In this document: positions 23,881-34,248 of the stretch, in pieces
How positions within the stretch are numbered: the stretch's first letter is position 1
Layout of the letters: every line of letters begins with the position of its first letter
IMG/VR virus record: IMGVR_UViG_3300006802_000134
Location: 1 to 49,863 of that record
Origin: a virus
Length of the DNA: 49,863 nt
Direction: 5' to 3' (one strand)
Made by a program: the position numbers and the translations under genes
The notes under the pieces: generated by a model
Told to the model about the DNA's origin: nothing
The model's database searches: none
The model's input: only the letters and a program-made list of their open reading frames with translations

Positions 23881-26800
23881 ATGCCACAATTCGACTGGGC
23901 TGGAGCTAGGGCTGCGGGTTACAGCGATTCTGAGATCGCGGACTTCATCTCAGGCGTTCAGGGGTTTGATGCGCCAAGCGCCAGAAAAGCTGGCTACTCC
24001 GACGCCGACATCATTGGCTACCTGAACAAGCGATCTGGCCTTCAGGACCAGATGGCACAGCTCCGAGAGGAGGGACGCCAAGCTCAGAACAGACTAGACA
24101 CGCTTCAGGCATACGAGTCAGACAAGGAAATCCCATTCCTTGGGAGAACTGAGTTTGGTCGCCAGCTTGGTTCTGGGATCGCTCGAATGGCCGGAGGCAC
24201 GCTGCAGTTCGCTTCCGCACTGACTCCGGAAAGTCCCGCTGAGTTGGCTAGGCTTGGGTCTGTGTTTGGGCCAGGAGTTGTTGGTGGCTTGGCTGGACTG
24301 GCCGCATCCGCGATCCCTGGAGGTTTGTCGAACCGTCTTCGCGAAGCCGGAAGTGAGGTGTCTGGGCTCGCCGACATTCCAACCACAGCTCCGAAGTCGA
24401 TTTCAGAAATCGAGACCGCAGGTGATATTCCTGGGTTTCTTGGAGCGCAGGTGATTCAACAGATTCCTCAGATCCTCGCCACTGCCCCGACCGCAGGAGC
24501 TCTCCGACTTCTTGGAGCTGGCAAGACGCTGACGGGAGCTGCTGCTCCCATTATCACCACTGCACCTCAAGAGGGCGGTGCTATCTACGGAGAAATTGTT
24601 GAGGCTACTGGAGAAACTGGCCCCCTTCAGCGTGCTGCTGGTATTGGAGGTGGTCTTCTTTCTGGTGCGCTGGAGACGATCGGAGCCGTTCCAGCTGGCA
24701 CCGCTAGGAGAATCGCCCAAGGCGCAGTCAGGGAATCTGTACCACCTGTACTTGGGATCGCTGGGGCTGCGCAGCGTGAAGCGCGTGACATTGCTCAGGA
24801 GCTCGCTCAGCAATATGCGCAACGCGGTGTCGGTGGATTCGCAAGAGGAGTTGGAAAAGACATTCTTTCAGAAGGACTCACGGAGGCTGGGCAGGAGGGT
24901 GTTTCGATACTCTCTGTCGGAGCTGGTGGAGGCGGTCTTCCAACCGCACAAGAGGCGGCCACTAGAGTCATTGGGGCTGGACTCACTGGTGGTTTCATTG
25001 GTGGCGCAATAGGCGGCACCCAGTCTGGCATCGGAAGACTTGCAGATGCCCGCCGAGAGGATCGGCTGGAGCAGGAGCTTCAGGATTACTTTGGTCGTCT
25101 TGGAGCTAGGTCTGTTGATCGTGGCGATGTCGGCGCTGTCTATGGAGCGCCTTTCCAAGAGACAGTCGACACATCTGGAACTCAGGTCTCGCCTGAAGGT
25201 GGAATCGGACAGACCTACAAAGGTGTTGGCGTTCCGTTCCGAACGGCCCGTCCAAATAACGCTGCAGCTCGCAGGGCAGCAATCGAGGCTGGAATGTATT
25301 CCGAGCCGACGCCCGATGTTGTTGTTGAACCGCGTCGAGCTGGACCCATTGAAACTACAGGTGCTGCAGGAGATGTGCTTTCGACATCTGGAGTCACGAG
25401 CCCAATCGACGAGGCGATTCTCTCAGGTCGTATTCAGAGGTCAGAGCTTCCTCCGATCAACCCAGAGATACAGAAGCTATTTGATGCCGCACAGTCTGAA
25501 CTGAACGCCATCGAGTCTGATCCTAATCAAGACACAGTAAGGAGGGACGAGCTCCTTTCCGTTTCTCCGAGAATCATTCAGCTTCTGAATCGACGCATCG
25601 AAGCTGCGATTGGTGCAAATGTGGTGGATCGAAGAGTCGATCCTCTGATCGATCTATCAGCCCGACTAGACAGGTTCGTAACCGCCACGTCAGAGCAGAA
25701 CAGGCTGACAGCAGCCGCAATGGCGAATGTCAGAGAGGAGTCTCAACGCCGATCAAATAGCGAAAGCGCACTGCTTCAGGCTAGGCAGGATGCAGCCGCA
25801 GCGCTTCAGAGGTCTCCTGACGAACAGCTTGCCGCTTTGGAAGCCGCTCAGGCGAGCCGCTATGGGGCCGCCACGAGGCCGATAGCTCCAGAGCCTAGGC
25901 AGACCCTAGGAATGAGCCCAGAGGTCGCCCAGCGCCTCCGAGATCTTCGCGCACAAGAACAACGCCAACTCCAACAGATCAATGAAGCCACAGTCCAAGT
26001 TCCAGAAGCTCGTCAACCAGCTGTCCAAGAAGGGGGTCAAGGAGCCCAAGGCGCTGGCCGCGTGGATCGGGCGGCGCAAGTACGGCAAGGACAAGTTCCA
26101 GCAGATGTCGCAGGAAGGGCGGAAGTAGCGGCTGCTCAGACGCAGCCTTGGCAGGACGATTCCTATCGTGCTGGCCAGACGATCGCGGAGCAGGAGTTCG
26201 CAAGGGATCCAAACAATCCTGGCCTTCTACGGGTCAAACTTCCGTCTGATATTGCTGCCTACGAGGCGGAGCTGAACGCCGCAAACGCCCTTCCGACACG
26301 CTCTGCTCGATCAAGGGCCATCTTCGAGGCCGGACAAAAGTATGGATGGCAGTCCCAGTCGATCCCTGAGCTTCGTCAGGCGATAGGCTTGGTCTCTCGC
26401 TATCAGGAGCTTTCCGCTCAATCCAAGGCTCAGCCATCAGAACAGGCCGCCCCAGCTCAGCCAGCTGCTCCTGCTACTGCTCCTGCTCCAGTCGGGCAGG
26501 ATCAAGACCGCTCAAGCTTCATCTCTGCTGTAGAGGATGCAGAGAACAACCTTGAGTCTCCTTCGCGCCTTAAAACGCTGACAAAGAAGGCCCTTGAGTT
26601 TGGCTATATCACAAAGGCCGACCACGATGAGGTGCTTAGGGTTCAGAAGGAGTCTGGAACTAGGGACGATACATCAGACGCATTCAGTGAACTTGTTTCC
26701 TCGCTGAGGATCAACGCTCAGGGCGCTGCGGCTGCCCCAGAGGCTTATGTTTCGCGAACCGTTTTCGCTCCACCCGCACCGAAGGCTCCCGCTGCAGCTC

Positions 26801-29800
26801 CCGCTCCAGCAGCTCCTGCTCCCTTGGCGCAGACAACCATTGTCTACGCAGACGGATCCACCATTAAGGCTGGCGACTTTGTTCAGCTGAAGTCTTCGGT
26901 GTTCGGCCCGCTCAAAGAAGGAAAGCCTCTTGGTAAAACCAAGATCGCTGGACCCGCCAGCATCAACCAAGATGGCAGTCTCACCATTCAGCTTCAGGTG
27001 GTTGGTGCTGAGTCTGAAACCAAGAAGTCCGCAGAGCGCAAAACCAAGATCACCAACGCCGAGGCAAATGGCATCTCGCTGGGAGATCGCCTCACATTTA
27101 CTTCGCTTCCTGACGGCGGAGTTCGGGTTGAACGCGTCAATGCCGATGGCAAGAAGCGAGGCGAGACGGTGGTGCTCAAGAAGGGCAAGAACCCATTCAC
27201 GAAGACCGAAGCTCCTGTTGTCGATGAGCAGGATAGCGACACATCTGACAAGCTTACACCAGATCAGGAAGGTGCTCTGGCATCGCTTCAGGACTTCGAG
27301 AGCTCTCCGAAGTATCAGCGATACATGAGCCTCTTAAACAGGACCAAAACCGGTTCTGAGTCCGAAGAGGAAAAGGCGGAGCGGCAGGCTTTTGAGAACG
27401 ACCTCACAAGAGAGGAAAGGATTTTCCTAAGCGCTTCATTCCAAATCTTGGAAGGACCGAAGCAGATCGCGATAACTCTCAGCAGGAACTATCCAGGTCT
27501 ACTAATAGACGACACGAAGATCTCCAAGATGTGGACCAAGAGGGTCCTTCAATCGATTGTAAGGCGACTTCAGAATCCAGAACAGAGCGCAAATTTCAAA
27601 GTCAGTGACGCGCAAAGCCTGCTGATAAAGGACTACATTAAATGGGCATCCACTGACCCGCTTTCCAAGACTGCCGCTCCGACTAGACAGACCGACGAGG
27701 GTGGTGAGACTGAGGCCCTCGGTGGTATTGGTGTTGGCGCTTTCGCGAGAAGCCCGATGTCTGAAACTGGAGTTCCTTCCACAGTTGGCGGCATTGATGT
27801 TGGTGCCTCTATTGGTGGAAGAGGAGACGCGTTCACTCTCAATAGCATCCTGTCTGATAAACTTATCGAATACACTGTTGTTGCTGAGGAAAACAACTTC
27901 GGAAGGCCTGTAGACAAAGTTCGGTTTAGACAGGTATTTGATAAGTCGATTTCTGAGATTGATCGAACAGTCATCGGTCTGGCTCTTGGCAGAGAAATAT
28001 TAGACCCTGATATAAGGCAGCAGCTCTTCAATGAAGGGTTTGAAAAGGCGTGGGAAGTCTACTCTAAGACTGGAACTGATGGCCTTGGCTACATCGCAGA
28101 TCAGTATGAAAGCAATTCAGAGGAGCCGTTTGAGTTCCTCAGCCGCAATGTCGGCCCAGCAACCGGACTGACTGTTGCTGCTGTTGAGGATCGCCTTCTC
28201 TCTCGGTTCGGCATTCAATCTGGCGGATTGGTTCGTGTGGTGAACGACCCCAACGCGAACTTCGATGGCCGGATCTTCATCAGCAAAGCGGACGGTCGAA
28301 TCATTAGGATCGAGATCAACTCCGCGAAGGTCTCCTCCGCAGCGGACATCGACACGGTCCTGCTTCACGAGGAGTCCGAAGCCGCGAACGCGAATGGAGA
28401 GCTTGCCGCTGAGATCTCACAGGTCACGCCAGATGAGGCTGCCGAGATCGCTGCTGAGGTTGCCCGACTTGAGTACGATCCTGCCGCAGTCTCTCGCGAA
28501 GAGGACGCCCGCAAGGTCGAGCTTCTGGCCAAGGCTTGGAGGGGACGCAACTGGTTCCAGCGCATCACCGGTCGCGTGCTTGCGTGGGCCAACAGCAAGG
28601 GTGTTCGGCTCACTCGATTGGCCGCTGAGTACATCGCTGCCAAAGCAGTAGCCAAGGTTCATGCGCGTGTGTCCCGCCCATCGACGACATACACAGTCAA
28701 TGGGAACGAGGTGGTCGAGACGCTTTCCGCAATGTCGGCAACTCAGTCAATGCAGTCGCTTGATGCGGAGTATTTGGCTGCTGTTCAAGCTGGAGACATT
28801 GGTGCCGCGCAGCGCCTCGTAGATGAGGCTGCTCGCCTTGCTGGGTACGCATTGTCTGGTTATCATGCATCAAAGACTGCGTTTAACAGATTCTTATCAC
28901 TCGCCGAGCAGGCTGAAAGCAGGGGAGAGGAGCTTGAATACGGCGAATATGACGGCGGCAATTTGGGCAGGGGTTTCTACTTCACTCCAGATATTGGTTA
29001 CGCGAGGAGGTACGGAACCCCTCGCAGGTTCTACCTGAAGTCCGAAAACCTCCTCGACGCTAGAACCACTGATGTTCAAAGGGCTCTTCGTGATGTTTAT
29101 CAAGAGCTCTCTGAAGAGTATGGTTCTGTTGAACAGGGTGAAGCGTTTGACGAGTTGGCAAGCAGGTCGAATGCAGATGCTGTAATTGCCGATGGTGCTG
29201 GAGGATTTTCGTATGGGGCTCCTGAGATTCTTATTAAAGCATCACGACAGGCCAAGCTGGCTGATCCAGTTACCTATGACGACTCCGGCAACGTCATCCC
29301 TCTGAGCCAGCGGTTCAATCTTCAGTCAGCAGACATCAGGTACTCGAAGACTCCTTTCAAGACGCGAGCTCAGGTTGAATCAGAAACACGCAGGCCAGGA
29401 CTTGAGCAGTCTCAGGTCACAACCATTGAGCAGTCGGCATCAGTGCAGCGCGGACTCCTTCCAGCAGGGCTTGGAGCACAGCTGGCTGGACTCTCTGAAT
29501 CTGCTGAGCGTGGGATGCGCTGGCTGAAGTCGCTGAACGAAATCTCAACGACATCCATTCCGCTGTCGTTGATCAATGCAAACGATCCGAACAAGGGCAG
29601 CTTCAGCTATGCGGTGTGGAATCAGGGCAAGAACATCCTAGACGTTCTCGCCAAGAAAAATGCCAAGCTCGAGGCACTGCGAGAGCAGATGACATCGCCT
29701 CGCCTTATCTCAATGCTTGCTGAGGCAATGGCTGCGAAGTCTGCTGCTCAGGTTGCTGAAACCGCACAGCGCGCATTGCTTAAGGACTACTCCAAGTACA

Positions 29801-32800
29801 TTCGAGACGAGCTGCGGACATTCTCTGGAGTCGATGCGGCGCTGGAGCAGGCCAAGGTCAACGCAACCAACGCGGCCCTCTACATAAAGAAGCAGAATGC
29901 GGATGTCTCAAAGGCGATAGACATCATCTCCGATGCGGTTCCTGATTCGGTCATCGCTGCATCCAAGGCGGCCGGAAACAACGACGCGATCCTCAAGTAC
30001 GTCGTCGATAACAACGTGCTCGTTGGCAAGGTCCTTCCAGAGACGATCGCAAAGCTTCTGACGCCTCCGGCTTCTGGTAAGCGTTCCGTTCTTGAGTCCT
30101 ATCGCGGCCTCGCCTCTTCGCTCAAGACGATCAAGGACTACAAGGCCAATCTCGATCTTGCTGCGGCAGACAGGAAAGCCTTCGAGGACTACTTCGCGCT
30201 GGCCTCTACTTCTCCTGCTGCGAAGTCAAAGAAGGTGTCGATAGAGGATTTCGCGAAGCGATACTACAGGGAGAGGTCCACAAAGGAGGCTGAGCTGGAG
30301 CGCCTCAAGGCCTTGAACCTTGAGATCGAACGGATCGACAACGAGTTCGCAGCTACGCTTGAGCAGATCGCTCTGCTCGAGAGCGTCGTTGCATCTCCCG
30401 AGTTCAAGGATTCGTACGCGACCGCTACCAAGAACCTTGGCTACTCCAACCCAGAGATCCTTGGAACAGTTGATCCGCGTGGACGTGGTGAGCGATGGGT
30501 GATCGATGGTCAGGAGTACTTCTTCAATCCTCAGCTCGATGTCGCTGCCGACACAAAGGCTGGCATAGACTTCTACAAGCTTGTGTCCGCAGTGCAGGCG
30601 CGCCTTCAGCAGCTGGCCTCAGGAACTGTTGCTGTTGATCCAGTGGAGCTTGAGTCTCTCAAGCAGCTCAGCGATAGGCTGCGGAACTACGGTGCTCAGA
30701 CCGCATCTCCCGCGCTTACCGCTGGATGGCTGAACCCATTCGTCTTTGGTAGGAGATTCCCTGGAGTCAAAGCTCTGGTGAACCGGATGGCTCTGGCTCG
30801 AATGATTCCTGGGCCTATGGGCAAGAGGTTGTCTCTGCTGAATGCCATCCAAGACTCGCTCGAGAAGAAGCTATCCGCAGTCAAAGCCAATAAGTTCTTC
30901 GGAGCTCTGGCTCTGAAGGTCGCTCAGTATCGCGCCATCAAGTCTCATCCTGGGATGGATCCTATGGTGTGGCAGGAGGAGGTTGCTAACGAGCTGCTCA
31001 ACTCCCGTCAGAACGACAGGGATCCTATGATCAAGGTTGGAGAGGCCACTCCATTCGGTCACATCGTGACCAAGGAGGACCTAGCGTCCATCGAATTGCA
31101 GGCACGCTTTGCGGATCAGGTCTACGGTGTAGCCAGCGGTGATTTTGTTGGAGGAATCATCAAGCACTTCCCGAACCTCATCAGGGAGGGGAATGTATTC
31201 AGAAAGCCATTCGCCGCAGGTGCCGCAACAACTCCTCGCAGACTCCGCAGGGAGAACCACGTTGGATCTCCAGGTTTCTACGTTCAGAAGGTCCTCGACG
31301 CGGTCAACAGCATCAAGGATGAGGACGCTCAGCTGAAGGCGATCGAGGCCATCTTCGATGATCCCACTGCGTTCAGCAAGGTCCTGAGGCGGTACGTTGC
31401 TGAGACCAACAGCGACTTCGAGAACACCAGCAACTACGCTAAGATCTACGAGCAGCTGGCGATCCGCTGGCGAAAGAACCCAGCCTTGCTGCCGACTACG
31501 ACCGACGAGCTTGTCAGTCAGATCGCCGACATGAGCCCTGCAGCTGCGTCGATGTCCGACATAGAGTCCGATATTAAGCGCAGCCTGCTCGATGAGGTGC
31601 GCAAGTTCTCGATCGCGATCGACCAAGAGAAGCTCGTCAGCCAGCAGGAAGCTCGCAAATACGTCGAAGAGAGCTCGAATGGTTCCATCAGTGGTGGAAA
31701 CGATAAATCCCAAACTGCAATCGTCAGCGTTGTTGATGGGCTGAACCAGTTCACCAAGCCTCGTGGCAAGATGGTGGCACCTGGGGTGTTCTATTCGTAC
31801 ACGCTGTCTACGGACGCAGAGATCAATGGACTTCTGGTTGCCGCCCAGATTCCTTCCCTGATTCAGATCGCTCGTCAGATGATGGATGTCGAGTCCGCGC
31901 TGAAGCAGTACATCATCAACATCGGCGAGCGGATGAAGAATGATCCGGAATCGCTGAAGGCAGACATCAAGAGCGGCAAGTTCTACATCGATCGATCCAA
32001 GGCAGAGACGCTGCTTAGCCTAGTCCAGACCCTTCGCGACACGTTCACCCAGCGGGTTCAGGGCATCAATGTCCACGACGACAGTGGACTCCTGGGCCAA
32101 GCCGGTCTTGCTCAGAAGATCCTCTTGCTCACGACGCCGATGGTTCCGATCACGAACTATCTGTTCGGCGTAGCCGGTGGAGATGTTGTGGCTAGGTCGA
32201 TGACTCGAGGCCTGTCTTTCAAGTCATATCCTAGGGCGATGGCGAGCGCGCTCCTGACTGCTGGGACAAAGCCGGTGCTGCGTCTTGTCGAGAGGGCGAT
32301 CGTAACCAACCCGACCCTGTCTGCAATCATGCGCAAGAACCGAAGGGCGTTCGGTGTCTTCGCCGAGAGGTTCATCAGGGTCTCCGACGAATACGCTCGT
32401 GTTGCTCAGATTGCCAAGCTTGGTGGATGGGAACCTGAAACCGTCAGCCCATTTGAAAGCGCCAAGCTGATCTCCGAGATGGGAACCTACGGCAACGTGG
32501 TTCGTCAGCCTGGAGAAGTCGACTCCCCTTCGGCTAGGGCGATCGACAAGATGTTCTCCAATCGAGCGGTAGCCTCTCTGCGGGAGTTTATGATGAGCAT
32601 GCAGCCCAAGGCTGACGAGCTCGCCAACACCGAGATCACGAGGACCCTGCAGAAGCATCTGGCTGTGATGTTCATGGCCGGTGAGCGCATGATGCAGGTT
32701 CGTTCCAAGTCAGGTAATCCTGGCTGGGACAACTGGGCCAACCCAGACAATGTCATCACTCCTCAGGAAGCTTTCGAGAACGCTGGCTGGACGCCTGAGC

Positions 32801-34248
32801 AGCTGATCATCCTGAAGGACATGCTGGTTCCAGCTGGGAGCATTGAGTTCCTGATGGCCGACTACCACAAGCGTGTCGAAGCGGCTCGCAAAGCGGGTCA
32901 GGACATCTACTCGGTTCCGCTTATAGCTGATCAGAATGCTGAAGCAGACGTTTTGATGCGTGCGTTGGCAGCTTCCAACCTTCCTGTCGATTCTGCTCGT
33001 GCAGATGTAATCAAGACTCGCGGTGGATTCGGACGAGCTATTCGGTTCCTGATCGGATTCCCAGGCTGGATGTCGAACTGGCTTGGAACCCTCGAGGGCC
33101 TTTCCTCGATCAGCACAGAGCGCAAGGACAAGGTCATTGCTGGTGGAATTCAACTCGCGGCACTCGTTGCACTTCTCCTGCTGTTGATGCTGGCTGGAAT
33201 CCCAGCGAACGAGGCAAAGGGTGTTGCCTATGGCATCATTACTGGAAGGCCGTATTCGCAGACCACATTCAGGGATGTCATCTCTGATCCGTCCGCGAAG
33301 AACATGGCCAAGCTTGGCGGTGTTGCGATTGCGGGAATGGTTCCCTACTGGGGAGAGATTGCTGCCGGTCTGGTTGGTGCTCAGAAGAACCGAGCCGACC
33401 TCACCGACCTCACGAAGCTCAGCCCGCAGCTTGGTGCGATTTCGACGCTTTCGAGATCCATCAAGTACGCAACCGCCACCGGAGACTACGCTGGAGCAGT
33501 GCTCTCTGCGGTGCGAGGAACGCTTCCTGTTGTCAGCCCAGCGCTCAATCGAATCCCTTCTATTGCCGCTCGCGATGCGGTTTCAGATGCGGTTCGCGTT
33601 GCTTCTAGGAATGCTGGAAGCCTAGAGCTAAAGACCAGCGGTGGCGGAGGCGGAATGGAGCCGACCCAGTTCAGCTCTCTGATACGGCGTGCGGTCGCCG
33701 CCAGTGCGGCAGGCGATAATGCTGGCGCTCAGCAGCTACTGAACAAGGCTGCTGAAGTGAAGGCTGCCACTGGAGTTGGCGATCCTTGGTCTGCGGTGAA
33801 GGCGTCGCTGAAGTCTCAGTTCCCAGAGCAGAAGGCGTTCGGTCGCATGCTGTCTTCGGACGAGAAGATTGGACTGCGCTCGCGCATGAGCCCAGAGCAG
33901 CGAGCCGTCTTTGATCGCGGTGACGTTGCGATTAAGAAGCTGGTCGATGGGATCAAGCCCAAGTCCGAGCGGGCTGGTGGAATGCCTGCCGCTATGCGCC
34001 GCATCAGGGCTTTGACTCGAGGCCCGAAGGCGCTCCGCATGATCAAGACCAAGATCAAGCAGCTGCGCCCCAAGAAGCTGAAGCTTACGCGCGCCGGACG
34101 GAGCGGCTCAAGGCTGCGCGCACCAAAGCCTCTGCAGATGGCGGCCTTGGGACCCGCTTCCCGCGCACGGCGTAGGCCAGCGGGGTTGATGTCACCCTTG
34201 GGTCGAGGCTCCGTCTTAGGAATGCCCGCTGCTTCCATAGGGATCTGA
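23881..34248 (+). CDS. Giant internal virion / polyvalent-type protein with ADP-ribosyltransferase-like domain
   Basis: 3455 residues. N-terminus has two GYSDxxI repeats (about 13 and 38); Gly-rich hydrophobic stretches near 130-150 and 300-380 could insert in membranes. Long helical Gln/Ala regions follow. Near 1494 is LLHEESEAANANGEL, a metallopeptidase-like helix without the second His. Residues about 1655-1825 (GYHASKTAFNRFLSLAE; YDGGNLGRGFYFTPDIGYAR; FNLQSADIRYS) have the layout of ART domains seen in phage polyvalent proteins. A strong membrane segment (LAALVALLLLLMLAG) lies near 3085-3105, followed by a region like C-terminal domains of large polyvalent proteins, and a very basic tail. 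I infer packaging in the head and ejection into the cell, where parts may act on host targets. No RNA polymerase motif was found. Confidence 0.8.
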   Translation: MPQFDWAGARAAGYSDSEIADFISGVQGFDAPSARKAGYSDADIIGYLNKRSGLQDQMAQLREEGRQAQNRLDTLQAYESDKEIPFLGRTEFGRQLGSGIARMAGGTLQFASALTPESPAELARLGSVFGPGVVGGLAGLAASAIPGGLSNRLREAGSEVSGLADIPTTAPKSISEIETAGDIPGFLGAQVIQQIPQILATAPTAGALRLLGAGKTLTGAAAPIITTAPQEGGAIYGEIVEATGETGPLQRAAGIGGGLLSGALETIGAVPAGTARRIAQGAVRESVPPVLGIAGAAQREARDIAQELAQQYAQRGVGGFARGVGKDILSEGLTEAGQEGVSILSVGAGGGGLPTAQEAATRVIGAGLTGGFIGGAIGGTQSGIGRLADARREDRLEQELQDYFGRLGARSVDRGDVGAVYGAPFQETVDTSGTQVSPEGGIGQTYKGVGVPFRTARPNNAAARRAAIEAGMYSEPTPDVVVEPRRAGPIETTGAAGDVLSTSGVTSPIDEAILSGRIQRSELPPINPEIQKLFDAAQSELNAIESDPNQDTVRRDELLSVSPRIIQLLNRRIEAAIGANVVDRRVDPLIDLSARLDRFVTATSEQNRLTAAAMANVREESQRRSNSESALLQARQDAAAALQRSPDEQLAALEAAQASRYGAATRPIAPEPRQTLGMSPEVAQRLRDLRAQEQRQLQQINEATVQVPEARQPAVQEGGQGAQGAGRVDRAAQVRQGQVPADVAGRAEVAAAQTQPWQDDSYRAGQTIAEQEFARDPNNPGLLRVKLPSDIAAYEAELNAANALPTRSARSRAIFEAGQKYGWQSQSIPELRQAIGLVSRYQELSAQSKAQPSEQAAPAQPAAPATAPAPVGQDQDRSSFISAVEDAENNLESPSRLKTLTKKALEFGYITKADHDEVLRVQKESGTRDDTSDAFSELVSSLRINAQGAAAAPEAYVSRTVFAPPAPKAPAAAPAPAAPAPLAQTTIVYADGSTIKAGDFVQLKSSVFGPLKEGKPLGKTKIAGPASINQDGSLTIQLQVVGAESETKKSAERKTKITNAEANGISLGDRLTFTSLPDGGVRVERVNADGKKRGETVVLKKGKNPFTKTEAPVVDEQDSDTSDKLTPDQEGALASLQDFESSPKYQRYMSLLNRTKTGSESEEEKAERQAFENDLTREERIFLSASFQILEGPKQIAITLSRNYPGLLIDDTKISKMWTKRVLQSIVRRLQNPEQSANFKVSDAQSLLIKDYIKWASTDPLSKTAAPTRQTDEGGETEALGGIGVGAFARSPMSETGVPSTVGGIDVGASIGGRGDAFTLNSILSDKLIEYTVVAEENNFGRPVDKVRFRQVFDKSISEIDRTVIGLALGREILDPDIRQQLFNEGFEKAWEVYSKTGTDGLGYIADQYESNSEEPFEFLSRNVGPATGLTVAAVEDRLLSRFGIQSGGLVRVVNDPNANFDGRIFISKADGRIIRIEINSAKVSSAADIDTVLLHEESEAANANGELAAEISQVTPDEAAEIAAEVARLEYDPAAVSREEDARKVELLAKAWRGRNWFQRITGRVLAWANSKGVRLTRLAAEYIAAKAVAKVHARVSRPSTTYTVNGNEVVETLSAMSATQSMQSLDAEYLAAVQAGDIGAAQRLVDEAARLAGYALSGYHASKTAFNRFLSLAEQAESRGEELEYGEYDGGNLGRGFYFTPDIGYARRYGTPRRFYLKSENLLDARTTDVQRALRDVYQELSEEYGSVEQGEAFDELASRSNADAVIADGAGGFSYGAPEILIKASRQAKLADPVTYDDSGNVIPLSQRFNLQSADIRYSKTPFKTRAQVESETRRPGLEQSQVTTIEQSASVQRGLLPAGLGAQLAGLSESAERGMRWLKSLNEISTTSIPLSLINANDPNKGSFSYAVWNQGKNILDVLAKKNAKLEALREQMTSPRLISMLAEAMAAKSAAQVAETAQRALLKDYSKYIRDELRTFSGVDAALEQAKVNATNAALYIKKQNADVSKAIDIISDAVPDSVIAASKAAGNNDAILKYVVDNNVLVGKVLPETIAKLLTPPASGKRSVLESYRGLASSLKTIKDYKANLDLAAADRKAFEDYFALASTSPAAKSKKVSIEDFAKRYYRERSTKEAELERLKALNLEIERIDNEFAATLEQIALLESVVASPEFKDSYATATKNLGYSNPEILGTVDPRGRGERWVIDGQEYFFNPQLDVAADTKAGIDFYKLVSAVQARLQQLASGTVAVDPVELESLKQLSDRLRNYGAQTASPALTAGWLNPFVFGRRFPGVKALVNRMALARMIPGPMGKRLSLLNAIQDSLEKKLSAVKANKFFGALALKVAQYRAIKSHPGMDPMVWQEEVANELLNSRQNDRDPMIKVGEATPFGHIVTKEDLASIELQARFADQVYGVASGDFVGGIIKHFPNLIREGNVFRKPFAAGAATTPRRLRRENHVGSPGFYVQKVLDAVNSIKDEDAQLKAIEAIFDDPTAFSKVLRRYVAETNSDFENTSNYAKIYEQLAIRWRKNPALLPTTTDELVSQIADMSPAAASMSDIESDIKRSLLDEVRKFSIAIDQEKLVSQQEARKYVEESSNGSISGGNDKSQTAIVSVVDGLNQFTKPRGKMVAPGVFYSYTLSTDAEINGLLVAAQIPSLIQIARQMMDVESALKQYIINIGERMKNDPESLKADIKSGKFYIDRSKAETLLSLVQTLRDTFTQRVQGINVHDDSGLLGQAGLAQKILLLTTPMVPITNYLFGVAGGDVVARSMTRGLSFKSYPRAMASALLTAGTKPVLRLVERAIVTNPTLSAIMRKNRRAFGVFAERFIRVSDEYARVAQIAKLGGWEPETVSPFESAKLISEMGTYGNVVRQPGEVDSPSARAIDKMFSNRAVASLREFMMSMQPKADELANTEITRTLQKHLAVMFMAGERMMQVRSKSGNPGWDNWANPDNVITPQEAFENAGWTPEQLIILKDMLVPAGSIEFLMADYHKRVEAARKAGQDIYSVPLIADQNAEADVLMRALAASNLPVDSARADVIKTRGGFGRAIRFLIGFPGWMSNWLGTLEGLSSISTERKDKVIAGGIQLAALVALLLLLMLAGIPANEAKGVAYGIITGRPYSQTTFRDVISDPSAKNMAKLGGVAIAGMVPYWGEIAAGLVGAQKNRADLTDLTKLSPQLGAISTLSRSIKYATATGDYAGAVLSAVRGTLPVVSPALNRIPSIAARDAVSDAVRVASRNAGSLELKTSGGGGGMEPTQFSSLIRRAVAASAAGDNAGAQQLLNKAAEVKAATGVGDPWSAVKASLKSQFPEQKAFGRMLSSDEKIGLRSRMSPEQRAVFDRGDVAIKKLVDGIKPKSERAGGMPAAMRRIRALTRGPKALRMIKTKIKQLRPKKLKLTRAGRSGSRLRAPKPLQMAALGPASRARRRPAGLMSPLGRGSVLGMPAASIGI
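25982..26128 (+). CDS. 48-residue gene nested in the giant gene (+1 frame)
   Basis: ATG 25982 to TAG 26128 encodes a compact basic protein: MKPQSKFQKLVNQLSKKG, VKEPKALAAWIGRRKYGKDK, FQQMSQEGRK. The pattern SKFQKLV..L.KKGV..P.ALAAWIGR.KYG..KFQ.M...GRK is one I recognise from short basic phage and large-virus proteins. The DNA is clearly more GC-rich than its surroundings, while the giant frame across it (about residues 700-749) reads as low-complexity QPAVQEGGQGAQGAGR. This suggests that a small gene was inserted without breaking the long frame, or that it is still expressed. No strong Shine-Dalgarno is visible, so expression is uncertain. Confidence 0.6.
   Translation: MKPQSKFQKLVNQLSKKGVKEPKALAAWIGRRKYGKDKFQQMSQEGRK

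Noticed and set aside
23881-34248. N4-type virion RNA polymerase, suggested by the very large size
   Set aside because: No T7-like polymerase motifs (such as the conserved Arg/Lys/Tyr-Gly fingers) were found in the translation.
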